Source: Methanomassiliicoccaceae archaeon UBA480 | Lineage (GTDB): Archaea; Thermoplasmatota; Thermoplasmata; Methanomassiliicoccales; Methanomethylophilaceae | Length of the DNA: 17,451 nt | NCBI GenBank assembly: GCA_002506425.1 | Contig: DAXO01000049.1 | Coordinates: forward strand, 16,755-34,205 | Direction of reading: 5' to 3' | Part shown: positions 1 to 7,800 of the stretch, in pieces | How positions within the stretch are numbered: position 1 is the stretch's first letter | How the letters are laid out: every line of letters begins with the position of its first letter | Notes under the pieces: generated by a model | Database searches by the model: none | What the model saw: the letters and a program-made list of their open reading frames with translations, nothing else | Told to the model about the DNA's origin: nothing | Translations under genes and position numbers: made by a program

Positions 1-705
1 GCCTCCCGACGTATATGTCTGGGAGTTACCCACGATAACGATGCAGAACATGTCCACATCGGCCGGGTCAAGATCGCCGAGCGTGGTGATCTTGCTCCAT
101 TGATCGGACCTTCCCGCGTTGCGGACTATCCCGACAGGAGTATCAGCTGAACGGTGCTTCAAAAGGATTTCGCGGGCCTGTCCGAGATACTCGGTCCTGG
201 TCTTGCTCTTGGGGTTGTAGATGCAGGTTATGAAGTCGCCCTCGCCGGCCTTCTCCACCCTCTTCATGATCAGGTCGAGAGGGGTCATGAGATCCGAGAG
301 GCTGACGATGACCAGGTCGTGCATCAGAGGGGCGCCCAGTATGGACGCTGCGGACGATGCCGCGGTTATCCCGGGCACGGTGTCGATCTCGATGTCTGCA
401 CCCATCTCATCGGCTAGCTGGTAGATGATCCCGGCCATGCCGTATATCCCAGAGTCCCCGGAGGATACCATCGCCACATCCTTTCCCGACATGGCGTCCT
501 CGATGGCCATCCTGCAGCGCTCGACCTCCTTCATCATCCCCGTGGCCTTGTACTCCTTGTCGGGGAAGATGGGCTTCAGCAGATTGACGTAGGTCGTGTA
601 TCCCGTGACTACGTCGGCCTGCTCTATGGTCCTCGCGGCGCGGAAGGTCATATCGTCCTTCCCGCCGGGTCCGAACCCCACGACATGGAGTCTTCCCTTT
701 GCCAT
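1..705 (-). CDS. cbiH: Cobalt-precorrin-3 (precorrin-3B) C17-methyltransferase CbiH/CobJ, 3' end cut by window edge
   Basis: SAM-dependent tetrapyrrole methylase that methylates C17 and drives ring contraction in the anaerobic corrin pathway; cytoplasmic. The 235 visible codons begin MAKGRLHVVGFGPGG, the glycine-rich SAM-binding N-terminus of the family. They continue with a VSSGDSGIYGMAG motif (family form GDPGIYGMAG, here with Ser for Pro), then TVPGITAASSAAS, CIYNPKSKTR and, near the edge, IVIVGNSQTYTSGG. CbiH proteins are usually about 240-250 residues, so only a short tail should be missing. The ATG at 705 follows GGAAGGAGTGA inside the end of cbiF, only 4 bp from the cbiF stop. It is therefore the third gene of the cbiL-cbiF-cbiH operon. 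Motif recognition is strong; the only limit is the truncation. Confidence 0.93.
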   Translation of the reverse strand, partial: MAKGRLHVVGFGPGGKDDMTFRAARTIEQADVVTGYTTYVNLLKPIFPDKEYKATGMMKEVERCRMAIEDAMSGKDVAMVSSGDSGIYGMAGIIYQLADEMGADIEIDTVPGITAASSAASILGAPLMHDLVIVSLSDLMTPLDLIMKRVEKAGEGDFITCIYNPKSKTRTEYLGQAREILLKHRSADTPVGIVRNAGRSDQWSKITTLGDLDPADVDMFCIVIVGNSQTYTSGG

Positions 706-709
706 GGGA

Positions 710-1465
710 TCACTCCTTCCCCTTGCGGAACTCGGTCGTGAAGTTCTTGTCGTAGAGCTTGGACAGCTCGTGGTCGTCCCCGAGGAAGTCCCCGACGACG
801 GTGAGCGCGGTCTTCTTGATGCCCGCCTCCTTGACCTTGCCGGCGATATCCTGGAGGGTTCCGCGAACGATCTTCTGGTCCGGCCAGGTGGCCTTGTAGA
901 CGACGGCGACCGGGGTCGTAGGCTCGTATCCGCCCTCCTCCAGCTGCTTGACCATCTCGTCCATGAACCCTATCGAGAGGAAGATGACCATGGACGCATG
1001 ATGCCTGGCGAGGTCCGGAAGCTTCTCGCGGGGAGGCATCGGGGTCCTTCCCTCCATCCTGGTGAAGATGGTTGTCTGACTCTTGCCGGGCAGCGTGTAC
1101 TCCGCATTGAGAACAGCCGCGGTGGCGAAGGCCGATGAGACGCCGGGCGTGACATCGTACTTTATGCCGAGCTCGTCCAGCCTGTCCATCTGCTCCCTGT
1201 GGGCGCCGTATATGGATGGGTCGCCGGTGTGCACGCGCGCGGTGGTCTTGCCTTTGGCCTCGGCCTCCTTCATGACCTCGATAACCTCGTCGAGGTTCAT
1301 CAGCGCGCTGTTGTATATCTCGGCGCCTTCCTTGTGCCCTTCGAGCACCTCGGGGTTCACCAGGGATCCGGCGTAGATGATGACGTCGGCCTCGTCGATG
1401 AGCCTCCTTCCTTTGAGCGTGATGAGTTCTGGATCTCCGGGACCCGCTCCGATGAAATGTATCAT
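710..1465 (-). CDS. cbiF: Cobalt-precorrin-4 C11-methyltransferase CbiF/CobM
   Basis: Methylates C11 of the contracted ring (cobalt-precorrin-4) with SAM. The 251-residue protein has the full family length. It shows the N-terminal HFIGAGPGDPELITLKG loop, VHTGDPSIYGAHREQMD (the GDPS/xYGA motif), TPGVSSAFATAAVLNAEYTL and the TRMEGRTPMP segment typical of CbiF/CobM. Its ATG overlaps the cbiL TGA as ATGA (1462-1465), with GGGAGG a few bases upstream inside cbiL, so translation is probably coupled. It is the middle gene of the leftward cbi operon. Nothing looks damaged. Confidence 0.95.
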   Translation of the reverse strand: MIHFIGAGPGDPELITLKGRRLIDEADVIIYAGSLVNPEVLEGHKEGAEIYNSALMNLDEVIEVMKEAEAKGKTTARVHTGDPSIYGAHREQMDRLDELGIKYDVTPGVSSAFATAAVLNAEYTLPGKSQTTIFTRMEGRTPMPPREKLPDLARHHASMVIFLSIGFMDEMVKQLEEGGYEPTTPVAVVYKATWPDQKIVRGTLQDIAGKVKEAGIKKTALTVVGDFLGDDHELSKLYDKNFTTEFRKGKE

Positions 1466-2175
1466 TCCTTAATTCCTCCCTTCTTCTTGATCAAAACAGT
1501 TGTGAAATAGCCATAAGTGCGTCCGACGTCCATAGGTCCGATGTACTCTCCTTCCATCCCCACGTTGCTGACCACCGTGGCCGCGCTGAGCGGGATACCG
1601 AGGGACTCCATCAGATCCGCGATCATCGGCATCGATTTGAACGCCTTCATGACGACGACGTTGTCGAAGTTCTCGAGCGCGTCCTTGAGGAGATGCGAGT
1701 TCTCCTTGGCGACTGGGACGATGGCTAGGCCCTCGTTGCCGATCATCAGGGGCAGTCCTGCTAGAGCAGCGCCGTGACAGAACGAAGGGATCCCGGGAAT
1801 GACCTCGGTCTCGTATCCGCGGGATGCGATCTCCCTGTCGATGTACATGTACGTGCTGTAAACGCCCACATCCCCGAGAGTGACCATGGCGATGTCCTCC
1901 CCGTTGTCGAGGAGCCTGCACATCTTGTCCATCGCCTCCTCGCGGCACTTCTCCCTCACAGAATCGTCGGGATCCATGTCGAAGAGGAACTCCTCCACGC
2001 TCTTCTCGGACATGTCCACGACCTGTTTGGCGATATCGAACGCCGTACTGCCCTCTCCTAGCTTGCGAACGGGGTAGGCGATTATCCCGCAGGAGTCCAG
2101 GACCTGCTTCGCTTTCAATGTCAGAAGGCCGGGATCGCCCGGTCCGACTCCGATTCCGTACAGTTTTCCAGCCAT
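1462..2175 (-). CDS. cbiL: Cobalt-factor II (precorrin-2) C20-methyltransferase CbiL/CobI
   Basis: First methyltransferase of the corrin branch: it adds the C20 methyl to cobalt-factor II. The sequence starts MAGKLYGIGVGPGDPGLLTLKA, a canonical tetrapyrrole-methylase SAM loop. It carries VTLGDVGVYSTYMYI (family TLGDPxxYST, here Val for Pro) and EVIPGIPSFCHGAALAGLPL. With the ATG at 2175 the protein is 237 residues, normal for CbiL. A TTG at 2190 would add five residues (MEVSS), but it is a poorer start and lies ahead of the conserved N-terminus. It is the first gene of the leftward operon and is divergent from cbiD. Confidence 0.93.
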   Translation of the reverse strand: MAGKLYGIGVGPGDPGLLTLKAKQVLDSCGIIAYPVRKLGEGSTAFDIAKQVVDMSEKSVEEFLFDMDPDDSVREKCREEAMDKMCRLLDNGEDIAMVTLGDVGVYSTYMYIDREIASRGYETEVIPGIPSFCHGAALAGLPLMIGNEGLAIVPVAKENSHLLKDALENFDNVVVMKAFKSMPMIADLMESLGIPLSAATVVSNVGMEGEYIGPMDVGRTYGYFTTVLIKKKGGIKE

Positions 2176-2284
2176 ACTCGAAACTTCCAATTGGCCATGA
2201 ATGCTCGTAAGTTAATTTAAGTGATTGGTGGATTCATCCAATATTGAGGACTGTCCAATGTGTCCAGAATCCGAAGAAGAAGAC
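2176..2284. promoter_or_regulatory. Divergent cbiL / cbiD promoter region
   Basis: This AT-rich gap must hold promoters for both cbi operons. A near-symmetric TTAATTTAA at 2212-2220 could act as a TATA box in either direction. It is about 25-30 bp from plausible start points near 2190 (leftward) and near 2245 (rightward). The gap also carries the pentamer CCAAT/ATTGG five times (2187-2194 as CCAATTGG, 2224-2228, 2238-2242, 2255-2259), partly as inverted pairs, which could be an operator. The extent depends on the cbiD start chosen. No riboswitch-like structure was recognised. The promoter assignment is inferred from position and base composition. Confidence 0.45.
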
Positions 2285-3406
2285 ATGTACGTTTATGTCA
2301 ACAACAAGCGCATGAGGCGCGGACACACCACGGGGACATGCGCCGCGGCTGCATCCAAGGCGGCCGCGATGGCCCTTCTAGGCAGTCCGTGCGGCACCGT
2401 GGAGATAACCACGCCGAAGGGGATCTCGCTCCGCCTTCCCGTAGAGGATCTGAAGTTATCTGAGGGATCGGCCTCCTGCGCCGTCAGGAAGGACGGAGGC
2501 GACGACATCGACGCGACGAACGGGGCGGACGTCTATTCGGAGGTCTCCCTCATCCCCTCCGGGATCGAGATAGACGGCGGCGAGGGGGTCGGAAGGGTCA
2601 CCCGGAAGGGCCTGGACCAGCCGCCGGGGAACGCTGCGATCAACCATGTCCCGAGATCGATGATCCGCGAGGCGCTGGAGGATGTAGCATCCTCGCTCGG
2701 GTACTCCGGGGGATTCAGAGCTGTGATCTCCGTCCCTCAGGGAAGGGAGATCGCCAAGAAGACATTCAACCCCCGCCTCGGCATCGAAGGAGGCATATCC
2801 ATCCTCGGAACCAGCGGGATCGTCGAGCCCATGAGCGAGACCGCCCTGGTGGATACCATCCGCACCGAGATGAGGATGCGCGCCGCCAACGGCAGCAGGG
2901 TCCTCCTCGTGGTGCCCGGGAACTACGGCAAGGACTTCACCGAGGGTATCGATGGGATTGATCCCGATTTCGCCGTCAAATGCAGCAACTTCGTCGGCGA
3001 GATGCTCGACTGCGCTGTAGAGCTCGATGTGGATGTCGTCCTCGTATCCAACCTCGGAAAGATGGTCAAGCTGGCCGGAGGGATAATGAACACCCATTCG
3101 AGGAACGCGGATGCCAGAATGGAGATCCTCGCCGCCGATACGGCTGTGGCCGGAGGAAGCATCGAAGCCGTCCGCGCGATCATGGGCTGCATCTCCACCG
3201 ACGACGCCCTGGATGTCGTGAACGGAGAAGGGCTTATCGAAAAGCTCTCGGACATCCTCATGGAGAAGATAGAATTCCATATGAACCACCGCACAGGCGG
3301 AGCCATACGCGTGGGCGCGGTGATGTTCTCATCCGTCTACGGCCTTCTGGGGAAGACGTCCCTGGCTGACGAGCTCCTGGATGAGATCAGGAGGGAGTGC
3401 AGATGA
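2285..3406 (+). CDS. cbiD: Cobalt-precorrin-5B C1-methyltransferase CbiD
   Basis: CbiD methylates C1 of cobalt-precorrin-5B, the step that follows CbiG in the anaerobic pathway. Diagnostic segments are RRGHTTGTCAAAASKAA near the N-terminus, GNAAINHVPRSMIREALE, SVPQGREIAKKTFNPRLGIE followed by GGISILGTSGIVEPMSE, and GNYGKDF. The ATG at 2285 (MYVYVNNKRMRRGHTTG) gives 373 residues and starts just before the conserved region. The frame is also open upstream to an ATG at 2260 and to GTG/TTG codons at 2228/2225; the added MVDSSNIEDCPMC-type leader is acidic, Cys-containing and not family-like, so I prefer 2285. It is the first gene of the rightward operon and overlaps cbiG by ATGA. Confidence 0.94.
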   Translation: MYVYVNNKRMRRGHTTGTCAAAASKAAAMALLGSPCGTVEITTPKGISLRLPVEDLKLSEGSASCAVRKDGGDDIDATNGADVYSEVSLIPSGIEIDGGEGVGRVTRKGLDQPPGNAAINHVPRSMIREALEDVASSLGYSGGFRAVISVPQGREIAKKTFNPRLGIEGGISILGTSGIVEPMSETALVDTIRTEMRMRAANGSRVLLVVPGNYGKDFTEGIDGIDPDFAVKCSNFVGEMLDCAVELDVDVVLVSNLGKMVKLAGGIMNTHSRNADARMEILAADTAVAGGSIEAVRAIMGCISTDDALDVVNGEGLIEKLSDILMEKIEFHMNHRTGGAIRVGAVMFSSVYGLLGKTSLADELLDEIRRECR

Positions 3407-4428
3407 GGATCAACGCTGTAGCGTTCTCCACCAACGGCTGCAGGACCGCCATCAAGCTGAAGGAGGCCTTCCCCGAGGAGGATATCAGGATCTTCAGCAA
3501 GACGATGTCGGACAACCTGGGCGTCGAGAGGATCGAAGGAAAGGTCGGAGAATGGACAGGCAGGTCGTTCGAGGAATGTGACGCCGTAGTATTCATCGGA
3601 GCCATAGGGATAGCGGTGAGATACATCGCCCCCTTCGTAAGGAGCAAGACCGTGGACCCGGCCGTGGTCGCCATGGACGAGCACGCGATATGGGCTGTCG
3701 CCCTGCTCTCCGGACACATAGGCGGATGCAACGAGCTGACCGCCAGGATAGCGGACCGCATGGGTTCCGAAGCCGTCATCACCACAGCTACGGACCTGAA
3801 CGGCAAATTCTCCGTGGACACCTTCGCCGCCCGCAACGGCATGAGGATCTCCAGCATGTCGATCGCCAAGGACGTCTCCTCCAAGGTCCTGGACGGAAGC
3901 TTCGTGGGATTCTGCTCGGAGATGCCGATCGAAGGGAAGTTCCCGGAGGGGATAGTCGAAGCCGATTCCGGACCGTTCGGAGTGTGCGTCTCATCCGATC
4001 CGGAAAGGAAGCCGTTCGAGACCACGCTCAACCTCACTCCGATGGATGTGGTCCTCGGAGTTGGATGCAGGAGGGGGACCGAACCCTCCAAACTGAGATC
4101 ATTCGCCGAGAAGGTGCTGAAGGAGGAGAACATCGCGCCCGAAAGGGTCGGCTCCGTCGCCAGCATAGACCTGAAGAAGGACGAGGAGGCCGTCCTCGCC
4201 CTGGCAAGGCGTCTCAGAGCACCAGCCGTGTTCTACTCGGCAGAACAGCTGAACTCCCTGGAAGGAGAGTTCTCGAGATCGGAATTCGTGAACAGGATAA
4301 CCTCTGTCGACTGCGTCTGCGAGCGCTCGGCGATGATGGAGGGCGGACGCCTCATCCGCCGGAAGACGGCCGAGGACGGCATGACGATCGCCATCTGCAT
4401 CAGGGAGATGCATCCGAGGTTCCTATGA
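3403..4428 (+). CDS. cbiG: Cobalt-precorrin-5A hydrolase CbiG
   Basis: CbiG opens the delta-lactone of cobalt-precorrin-5A and releases the two-carbon fragment (acetaldehyde in the anaerobic route). The protein of about 341 residues has the usual parts: an N-terminal domain with AVVFIGAIGIAVRYIAPFV, a middle stretch with SGHIGGCNELTARIAD and TATDLNGKFSVDTFAARNG, and a C-terminal CbiG domain beginning VVLGVGCRRGTEPSKL. The ATG at 3403 overlaps the cbiD stop as ATGA and is preceded by a strong GGAGGGAG. A GTG six bases upstream (3397) would sit inside the ribosome-binding site and is less likely. Its end overlaps the next gene by ATGA (4425-4428). Confidence 0.94.
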   Translation: MRINAVAFSTNGCRTAIKLKEAFPEEDIRIFSKTMSDNLGVERIEGKVGEWTGRSFEECDAVVFIGAIGIAVRYIAPFVRSKTVDPAVVAMDEHAIWAVALLSGHIGGCNELTARIADRMGSEAVITTATDLNGKFSVDTFAARNGMRISSMSIAKDVSSKVLDGSFVGFCSEMPIEGKFPEGIVEADSGPFGVCVSSDPERKPFETTLNLTPMDVVLGVGCRRGTEPSKLRSFAEKVLKEENIAPERVGSVASIDLKKDEEAVLALARRLRAPAVFYSAEQLNSLEGEFSRSEFVNRITSVDCVCERSAMMEGGRLIRRKTAEDGMTIAICIREMHPRFL

Positions 4429-6407
4429 GCGGAATATTCGTGTTCTCCGGGACCGCCGACGGGCGCAGGCTCTCGGAGCTTCTCTCCTCTATGGGGCTGG
4501 AGGTGCATGCCCGTGTCGCCACGGAATACGGAGCGGCGATGATGGAGGGCGACGGCGTGGATGTAGCCGTCGGAAGCTGCGGAGGCGCCGAAGGCATCGC
4601 CAGGACGATTCGCGAGAACGGCTACACGCTGGTGATAGATGCGACCCATCCGTACGCGCGCAGGATCTCCGAGCACATACGGGAAGGATGCAGGGAAGCC
4701 GGCGTGGAATGCATACGCCTGCTCCGCGAAGGCGGATCCTGCGGGGACGACGTCGTTTCAGTCCCCAGCGTCAGGGATGCGGTGGACTACCTCATCGACA
4801 AGGAAGGGGTCATACTCGCATCCACCGGAAGCAACGAGCTCGCGGAGTATGCCCGCATCCCGGACTATCGGAAGCGCGTGGTCGCGCGCATCCTGTCGAC
4901 CAGGGATTCGGCCGAGAAGGCATTCGCCCTCGGATTCGAAGGACGCAACCTCATCGCCGCACAGGGCCCCTTCACGGAAGGAGAGAATATCGCGGCCCTC
5001 GAGAGGTCCGGAGCGGAATGGCTCGTGACCAAGGACTCGGGGACAGTCGGAGGATTCGAGGATAAGATCCGCGCTGCCCGGAAGGCGGGCGCGAAAGTCG
5101 TTCTTATATCTAAGCCCGAGGAGTCGGGATACAGTTTCAAAGAGGTCGTCAGAATGGTCGAGGACAGATTCGGGATGGAGCATTCGAACGTGGAGGAGCA
5201 GACGGCGAGGAGAAAACTCGTCCTCATCGGCATAGGGATGGGGCCGGGCGACCTCACCCAGCGGGCGGCGGAGCGGCTGAAGGACTCCGACCTGATAATC
5301 GGAGCCAAACGCATGCTCGAATCCGTGGATGCCGCAGGCGTCGACACCCTGGTGGAATACAAGGCGGACGTCATCGCCGAGTATCTGGACGCCCACCCCG
5401 AATACGCGAACATCGCATGCCTTATGTCGGGCGACACCGGGTTCTACAGCGGCACCAAGCAGATCCTGGCCCGCATAGACCGCGAAAGGTTCGACATATC
5501 GGTCGAGCCGGGGATATCCTCCGTCGTGTATCTCGCGTCGAAGCTTGGAGAGACCTGGCAGGATGTCTTCCTCACCAGCGCCCATGGGCGCAGCTCCAAC
5601 ATAGTCGGCCTGTCGAGGACGCATCCCAAGGTGTTCACTCTCCTTTCCGGAGAGGAATCCGTGCGCTCGCTCTGCTCCCTTCTGATAGAGTACGGCATGG
5701 ACGTCGATGTCGCCATCGGACAGGACTTCGGATATCCCACCGAGAGGATCGTCCGCGGAAGCCCCTCGGATCTCGTCGGATTGAGCTACGGGAACCTCTG
5801 TGTTGCGATGATCATCAACCGCGATCCCGACACGTCCGTCCCGCTCTACATCCCCGATGAGGAGTTCATCCGCGGGGACGCTCCTATGACCAAGTCCGAG
5901 GTGCGCACCCTGTCGGTCGCGAAGCTCAAGCTCCGCCCCGATTCGGTGGTGTACGACGTAGGCGCAGGCACCGGATCGGTATCCGTGGAGATCGCTCTTG
6001 CCGCAGTCGAAGGGACGGTGTATGCCATAGAGAAGGAGGATGCCGCCGCCGACCTCATCGAGGAGAACAAGAGGAAGTTCAAGACCCCCAATATAGAGGT
6101 CGTCCGCGGCACCGCCCCGGAAGCGCTCGATGACCTCCCTCTGCCGACGCATGCGTTCATAGGCGGTTCGTCTGGAAATCTCAAACAGATAGTCGAATGC
6201 CTCCTGTCGAAGAATCCCGACATCCGCATAGTGATCAACTCCGTGACGATAGAGACCCTCGACGAGACCATGGCGGTCATCAGGGACCTCGGACTCGTGG
6301 AAGAGGAAATCGCCAACGTGAGCATCGCTAAGGGCAGGAAGCTAGGAAGGTACCACCTCATGACCGCCCAGAACCCCGTGTACATAGCGGTGGTGAGAGG
6401 AAGATGA
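4425..6407 (+). CDS. cbiJET: Triple fusion CbiJ-CbiE-CbiT: cobalt-precorrin-6A reductase / C5-methyltransferase / C15-methyltransferase (decarboxylating)
   Basis: A single uninterrupted 660-residue frame holds three consecutive corrin enzymes. Residues 1 to about 250 are CbiJ (cobalt-precorrin-6A reductase): SGTADGRRL, IDATHPYARRI, ASTGSNELAEY, AAQGPFTEGEN, LVTKDSGTVGG. Residues about 263-475 are CbiE (C5-methyltransferase): LVLIGIGMGPGDLTQRAAER, CLMSGDTGFYSGTKQIL, PGISSVVYLASKLGETWQDV. Residues about 478-660 are CbiT (C15-methyltransferase/decarboxylase): MTKSEVRTLSVAKLKL, the Rossmann SAM motif VYDVGAGTGSVSVEIA, and FIGGSSGNLKQIV. CbiE-CbiT fusion is the well-known CobL arrangement; adding CbiJ at the front is unusual. 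Internal ATGs (5175 before CbiE, 5886 before CbiT) could allow separate products, but no stop codon separates the domains. The start overlaps cbiG by ATGA and the end overlaps cbiA by ATGA. Confidence 0.93.
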   Translation: MSGIFVFSGTADGRRLSELLSSMGLEVHARVATEYGAAMMEGDGVDVAVGSCGGAEGIARTIRENGYTLVIDATHPYARRISEHIREGCREAGVECIRLLREGGSCGDDVVSVPSVRDAVDYLIDKEGVILASTGSNELAEYARIPDYRKRVVARILSTRDSAEKAFALGFEGRNLIAAQGPFTEGENIAALERSGAEWLVTKDSGTVGGFEDKIRAARKAGAKVVLISKPEESGYSFKEVVRMVEDRFGMEHSNVEEQTARRKLVLIGIGMGPGDLTQRAAERLKDSDLIIGAKRMLESVDAAGVDTLVEYKADVIAEYLDAHPEYANIACLMSGDTGFYSGTKQILARIDRERFDISVEPGISSVVYLASKLGETWQDVFLTSAHGRSSNIVGLSRTHPKVFTLLSGEESVRSLCSLLIEYGMDVDVAIGQDFGYPTERIVRGSPSDLVGLSYGNLCVAMIINRDPDTSVPLYIPDEEFIRGDAPMTKSEVRTLSVAKLKLRPDSVVYDVGAGTGSVSVEIALAAVEGTVYAIEKEDAAADLIEENKRKFKTPNIEVVRGTAPEALDDLPLPTHAFIGGSSGNLKQIVECLLSKNPDIRIVINSVTIETLDETMAVIRDLGLVEEEIANVSIAKGRKLGRYHLMTAQNPVYIAVVRGR

Positions 6408-7756
6408 GCATCCCCCGCTTCATGATAGCCGCTCCGGCAAGCGGAAGCGGGAAGACCCTCGTCACCTGCGGCCTGCTCCAGGCTCTGGTCAATCGCGGAT
6501 TGAAGGTCGCCTCTTTCAAGTGCGGACCCGACTACATAGATCCGATGTTCCATTCCCGGGTCATCGGGACGCGCTCGAAGAACCTCGATGCCTACTTCGT
6601 CGACGAACCCGTCCTCCGCTACCTGTTCGGAAGGACTGCGGAGCAGTGCGACATCTCCGTCGTCGAGGGAGTCATGGGATTCTACGACGGGATCTCGTTC
6701 GACGGCACCTTCGCAAGCTCCTGCGACGTATCCAACAAGCTTGGGATCCCCGTGGTCCTTCTTGTCAACGCCAAAGGCGCATCGCTGTCTGCGGCGGCCG
6801 TGGTCAAGGGATTCAAGGAATTCTCAGAGAACAACATCCGCGGCGTGATATTCAACCAGATGTCCGAGAAGGTCTACCGCGCAGTCGCCCCGATAGTCAG
6901 GAAGATGGGCATAGAGCCCCTTGGCTACGTCCCCAAGGTCACCGATCTAGTATTGGAGAGCAGGCACCTGGGGCTGGTGCTCCCCGGCGAGATCGAAGCC
7001 CTTAAGGACAAGCTGAACAGGCTGGCCCAGGTGCTCGAGGAGTCGCTAGACATAGACGCTCTGATAGGTCTCGCTAAGGATGCGCCCGATCTAGAGTTCG
7101 AAGCCCCGGAAGTGAAGAGATTCGACGAGAATATCCGCATAGGTCTGGCCGACGATGACGCTTTCTGCTTCACATACGAGGACAACATCGAGCTCCTGGA
7201 GAGGATGGGAGCGGAGATCGTCAGATTCTCGCCCCTCGAGGACAAGCAACTTCCCGACGTGGACGGGATCATCCTTTCAGGAGGATACCCCGAGCTTCAC
7301 GGCGAGGCGCTGGAGTCCAACAAGTCCATGCTAGACGATATCCGCAGCAAGGTCTCAGCCGGCCTCCCGTGCATAGCGGAGTGCGGCGGATTCATGTATC
7401 TCCACGAGAAGATGGAGGACCGCGACGGAAAGGACAGATCCATGTGCGGCGTCATATCGGGAAGGACATGGAACACCGGGAAGCTCTGCAGATTCGGTTA
7501 CGTGACCCTCACTCCTCTGAAGGATGACGGCATGATGCGCTCCAGAACGTCGGTCAAGGGTCACGAGTTCCATTATTGGGACAGCGAATCGAACGGAGAG
7601 GACTGGGAGGCCTGCAGGCGGGGAAGCACCTACAGATGCATCAACGACACCGGCACACTGCTCGCCGGGTATCCGCACATGTACTACTATTCCAACCCGG
7701 ATATCGCCGCGGGCTTCCTCGAGAGATGCCGCGAGTATCGCGCATCCTCGGAATGA
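6404..7756 (+). CDS. cbiA: Cobyrinate a,c-diamide synthase family protein CbiA (possibly also CfbB)
   Basis: ATP- and glutamine-dependent amidation of the a and c side chains of a metallo-tetrapyrrole. The 450-residue protein starts with a P-loop IAAPASGSGKT (residues about 8-18). It continues with CGPDYIDPMFH and VVEGVMGFYDG of the synthase domain and ends in a class-I glutamine amidotransferase domain: GGYPELHGEAL, nucleophile Cys327 in AECGGFMYL, GHEFHYW (387-392), and a likely catalytic His425 in GYPHMYYYSNP. In methanogens the same family includes CfbB, which amidates Ni-sirohydrochlorin on the way to coenzyme F430. Sequence alone does not separate the two; the cbi operon context favours cobyrinate. 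It overlaps the preceding fusion gene by ATGA after GAGAGGAAG. Confidence 0.92.
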   Translation: MSIPRFMIAAPASGSGKTLVTCGLLQALVNRGLKVASFKCGPDYIDPMFHSRVIGTRSKNLDAYFVDEPVLRYLFGRTAEQCDISVVEGVMGFYDGISFDGTFASSCDVSNKLGIPVVLLVNAKGASLSAAAVVKGFKEFSENNIRGVIFNQMSEKVYRAVAPIVRKMGIEPLGYVPKVTDLVLESRHLGLVLPGEIEALKDKLNRLAQVLEESLDIDALIGLAKDAPDLEFEAPEVKRFDENIRIGLADDDAFCFTYEDNIELLERMGAEIVRFSPLEDKQLPDVDGIILSGGYPELHGEALESNKSMLDDIRSKVSAGLPCIAECGGFMYLHEKMEDRDGKDRSMCGVISGRTWNTGKLCRFGYVTLTPLKDDGMMRSRTSVKGHEFHYWDSESNGEDWEACRRGSTYRCINDTGTLLAGYPHMYYYSNPDIAAGFLERCREYRASSE

Positions 7757-7761
7757 GAAAC

Positions 7762-7800
7762 CCTGCCCGGGAGCTCGGAACAGCGAGCCCCGGGATCAGG
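7762..7800. terminator. Hairpin between convergent cbiA and acylase gene
   Basis: CCCGGG (7766-7771) pairs with CCCGGG (7789-7794), and GCTC (7773-7776) with GAGC (7785-7788), around an eight-base loop with one bulged A. An outer CCTG/CAGG pair can extend the stem. It lies across the 39-bp gap between two convergent stop codons and overlaps the 3' end of the acylase gene by a few bases. There is no long T-run on either side (only TTTCTC on the minus strand), so a termination role is inferred from position. Confidence 0.45.

Noticed and set aside
2176..2284. Cobalamin riboswitch upstream of the cbi genes
   Set aside because: The gap is only 109 bp, too short for a full B12 riboswitch, and no B12-box-like sequence was seen; such riboswitches are also not typical of archaea.
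2225..2284. N-terminal extension of CbiD from TTG/GTG/ATG codons at 2225, 2228 or 2260
   Set aside because: The extra residues are not family-like, and the region overlaps the probable promoter; the ATG at 2285 is nearest the conserved domain. The 2260 ATG cannot be excluded.
2456..3289. 277-codon open frame opposite cbiD
   Set aside because: Shadow of cbiD: no family-like sequence, rich in His/Asp/Gly as expected from antisense of GC-rich codons.
3690..4424. In-frame upstream extension of the CbiJ-CbiE-CbiT gene
   Set aside because: This stretch is an arginine-rich shadow of cbiG, which has full family motifs in another frame. The real start is the ATG at 4425 that overlaps the cbiG stop.
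4758..6152. 464-codon open frame on the minus strand opposite the fusion gene
   Set aside because: It has no recognisable motif and skewed composition; the plus strand encodes conserved CbiJ/CbiE/CbiT motifs throughout. Long antisense frames are expected at this G+C content.
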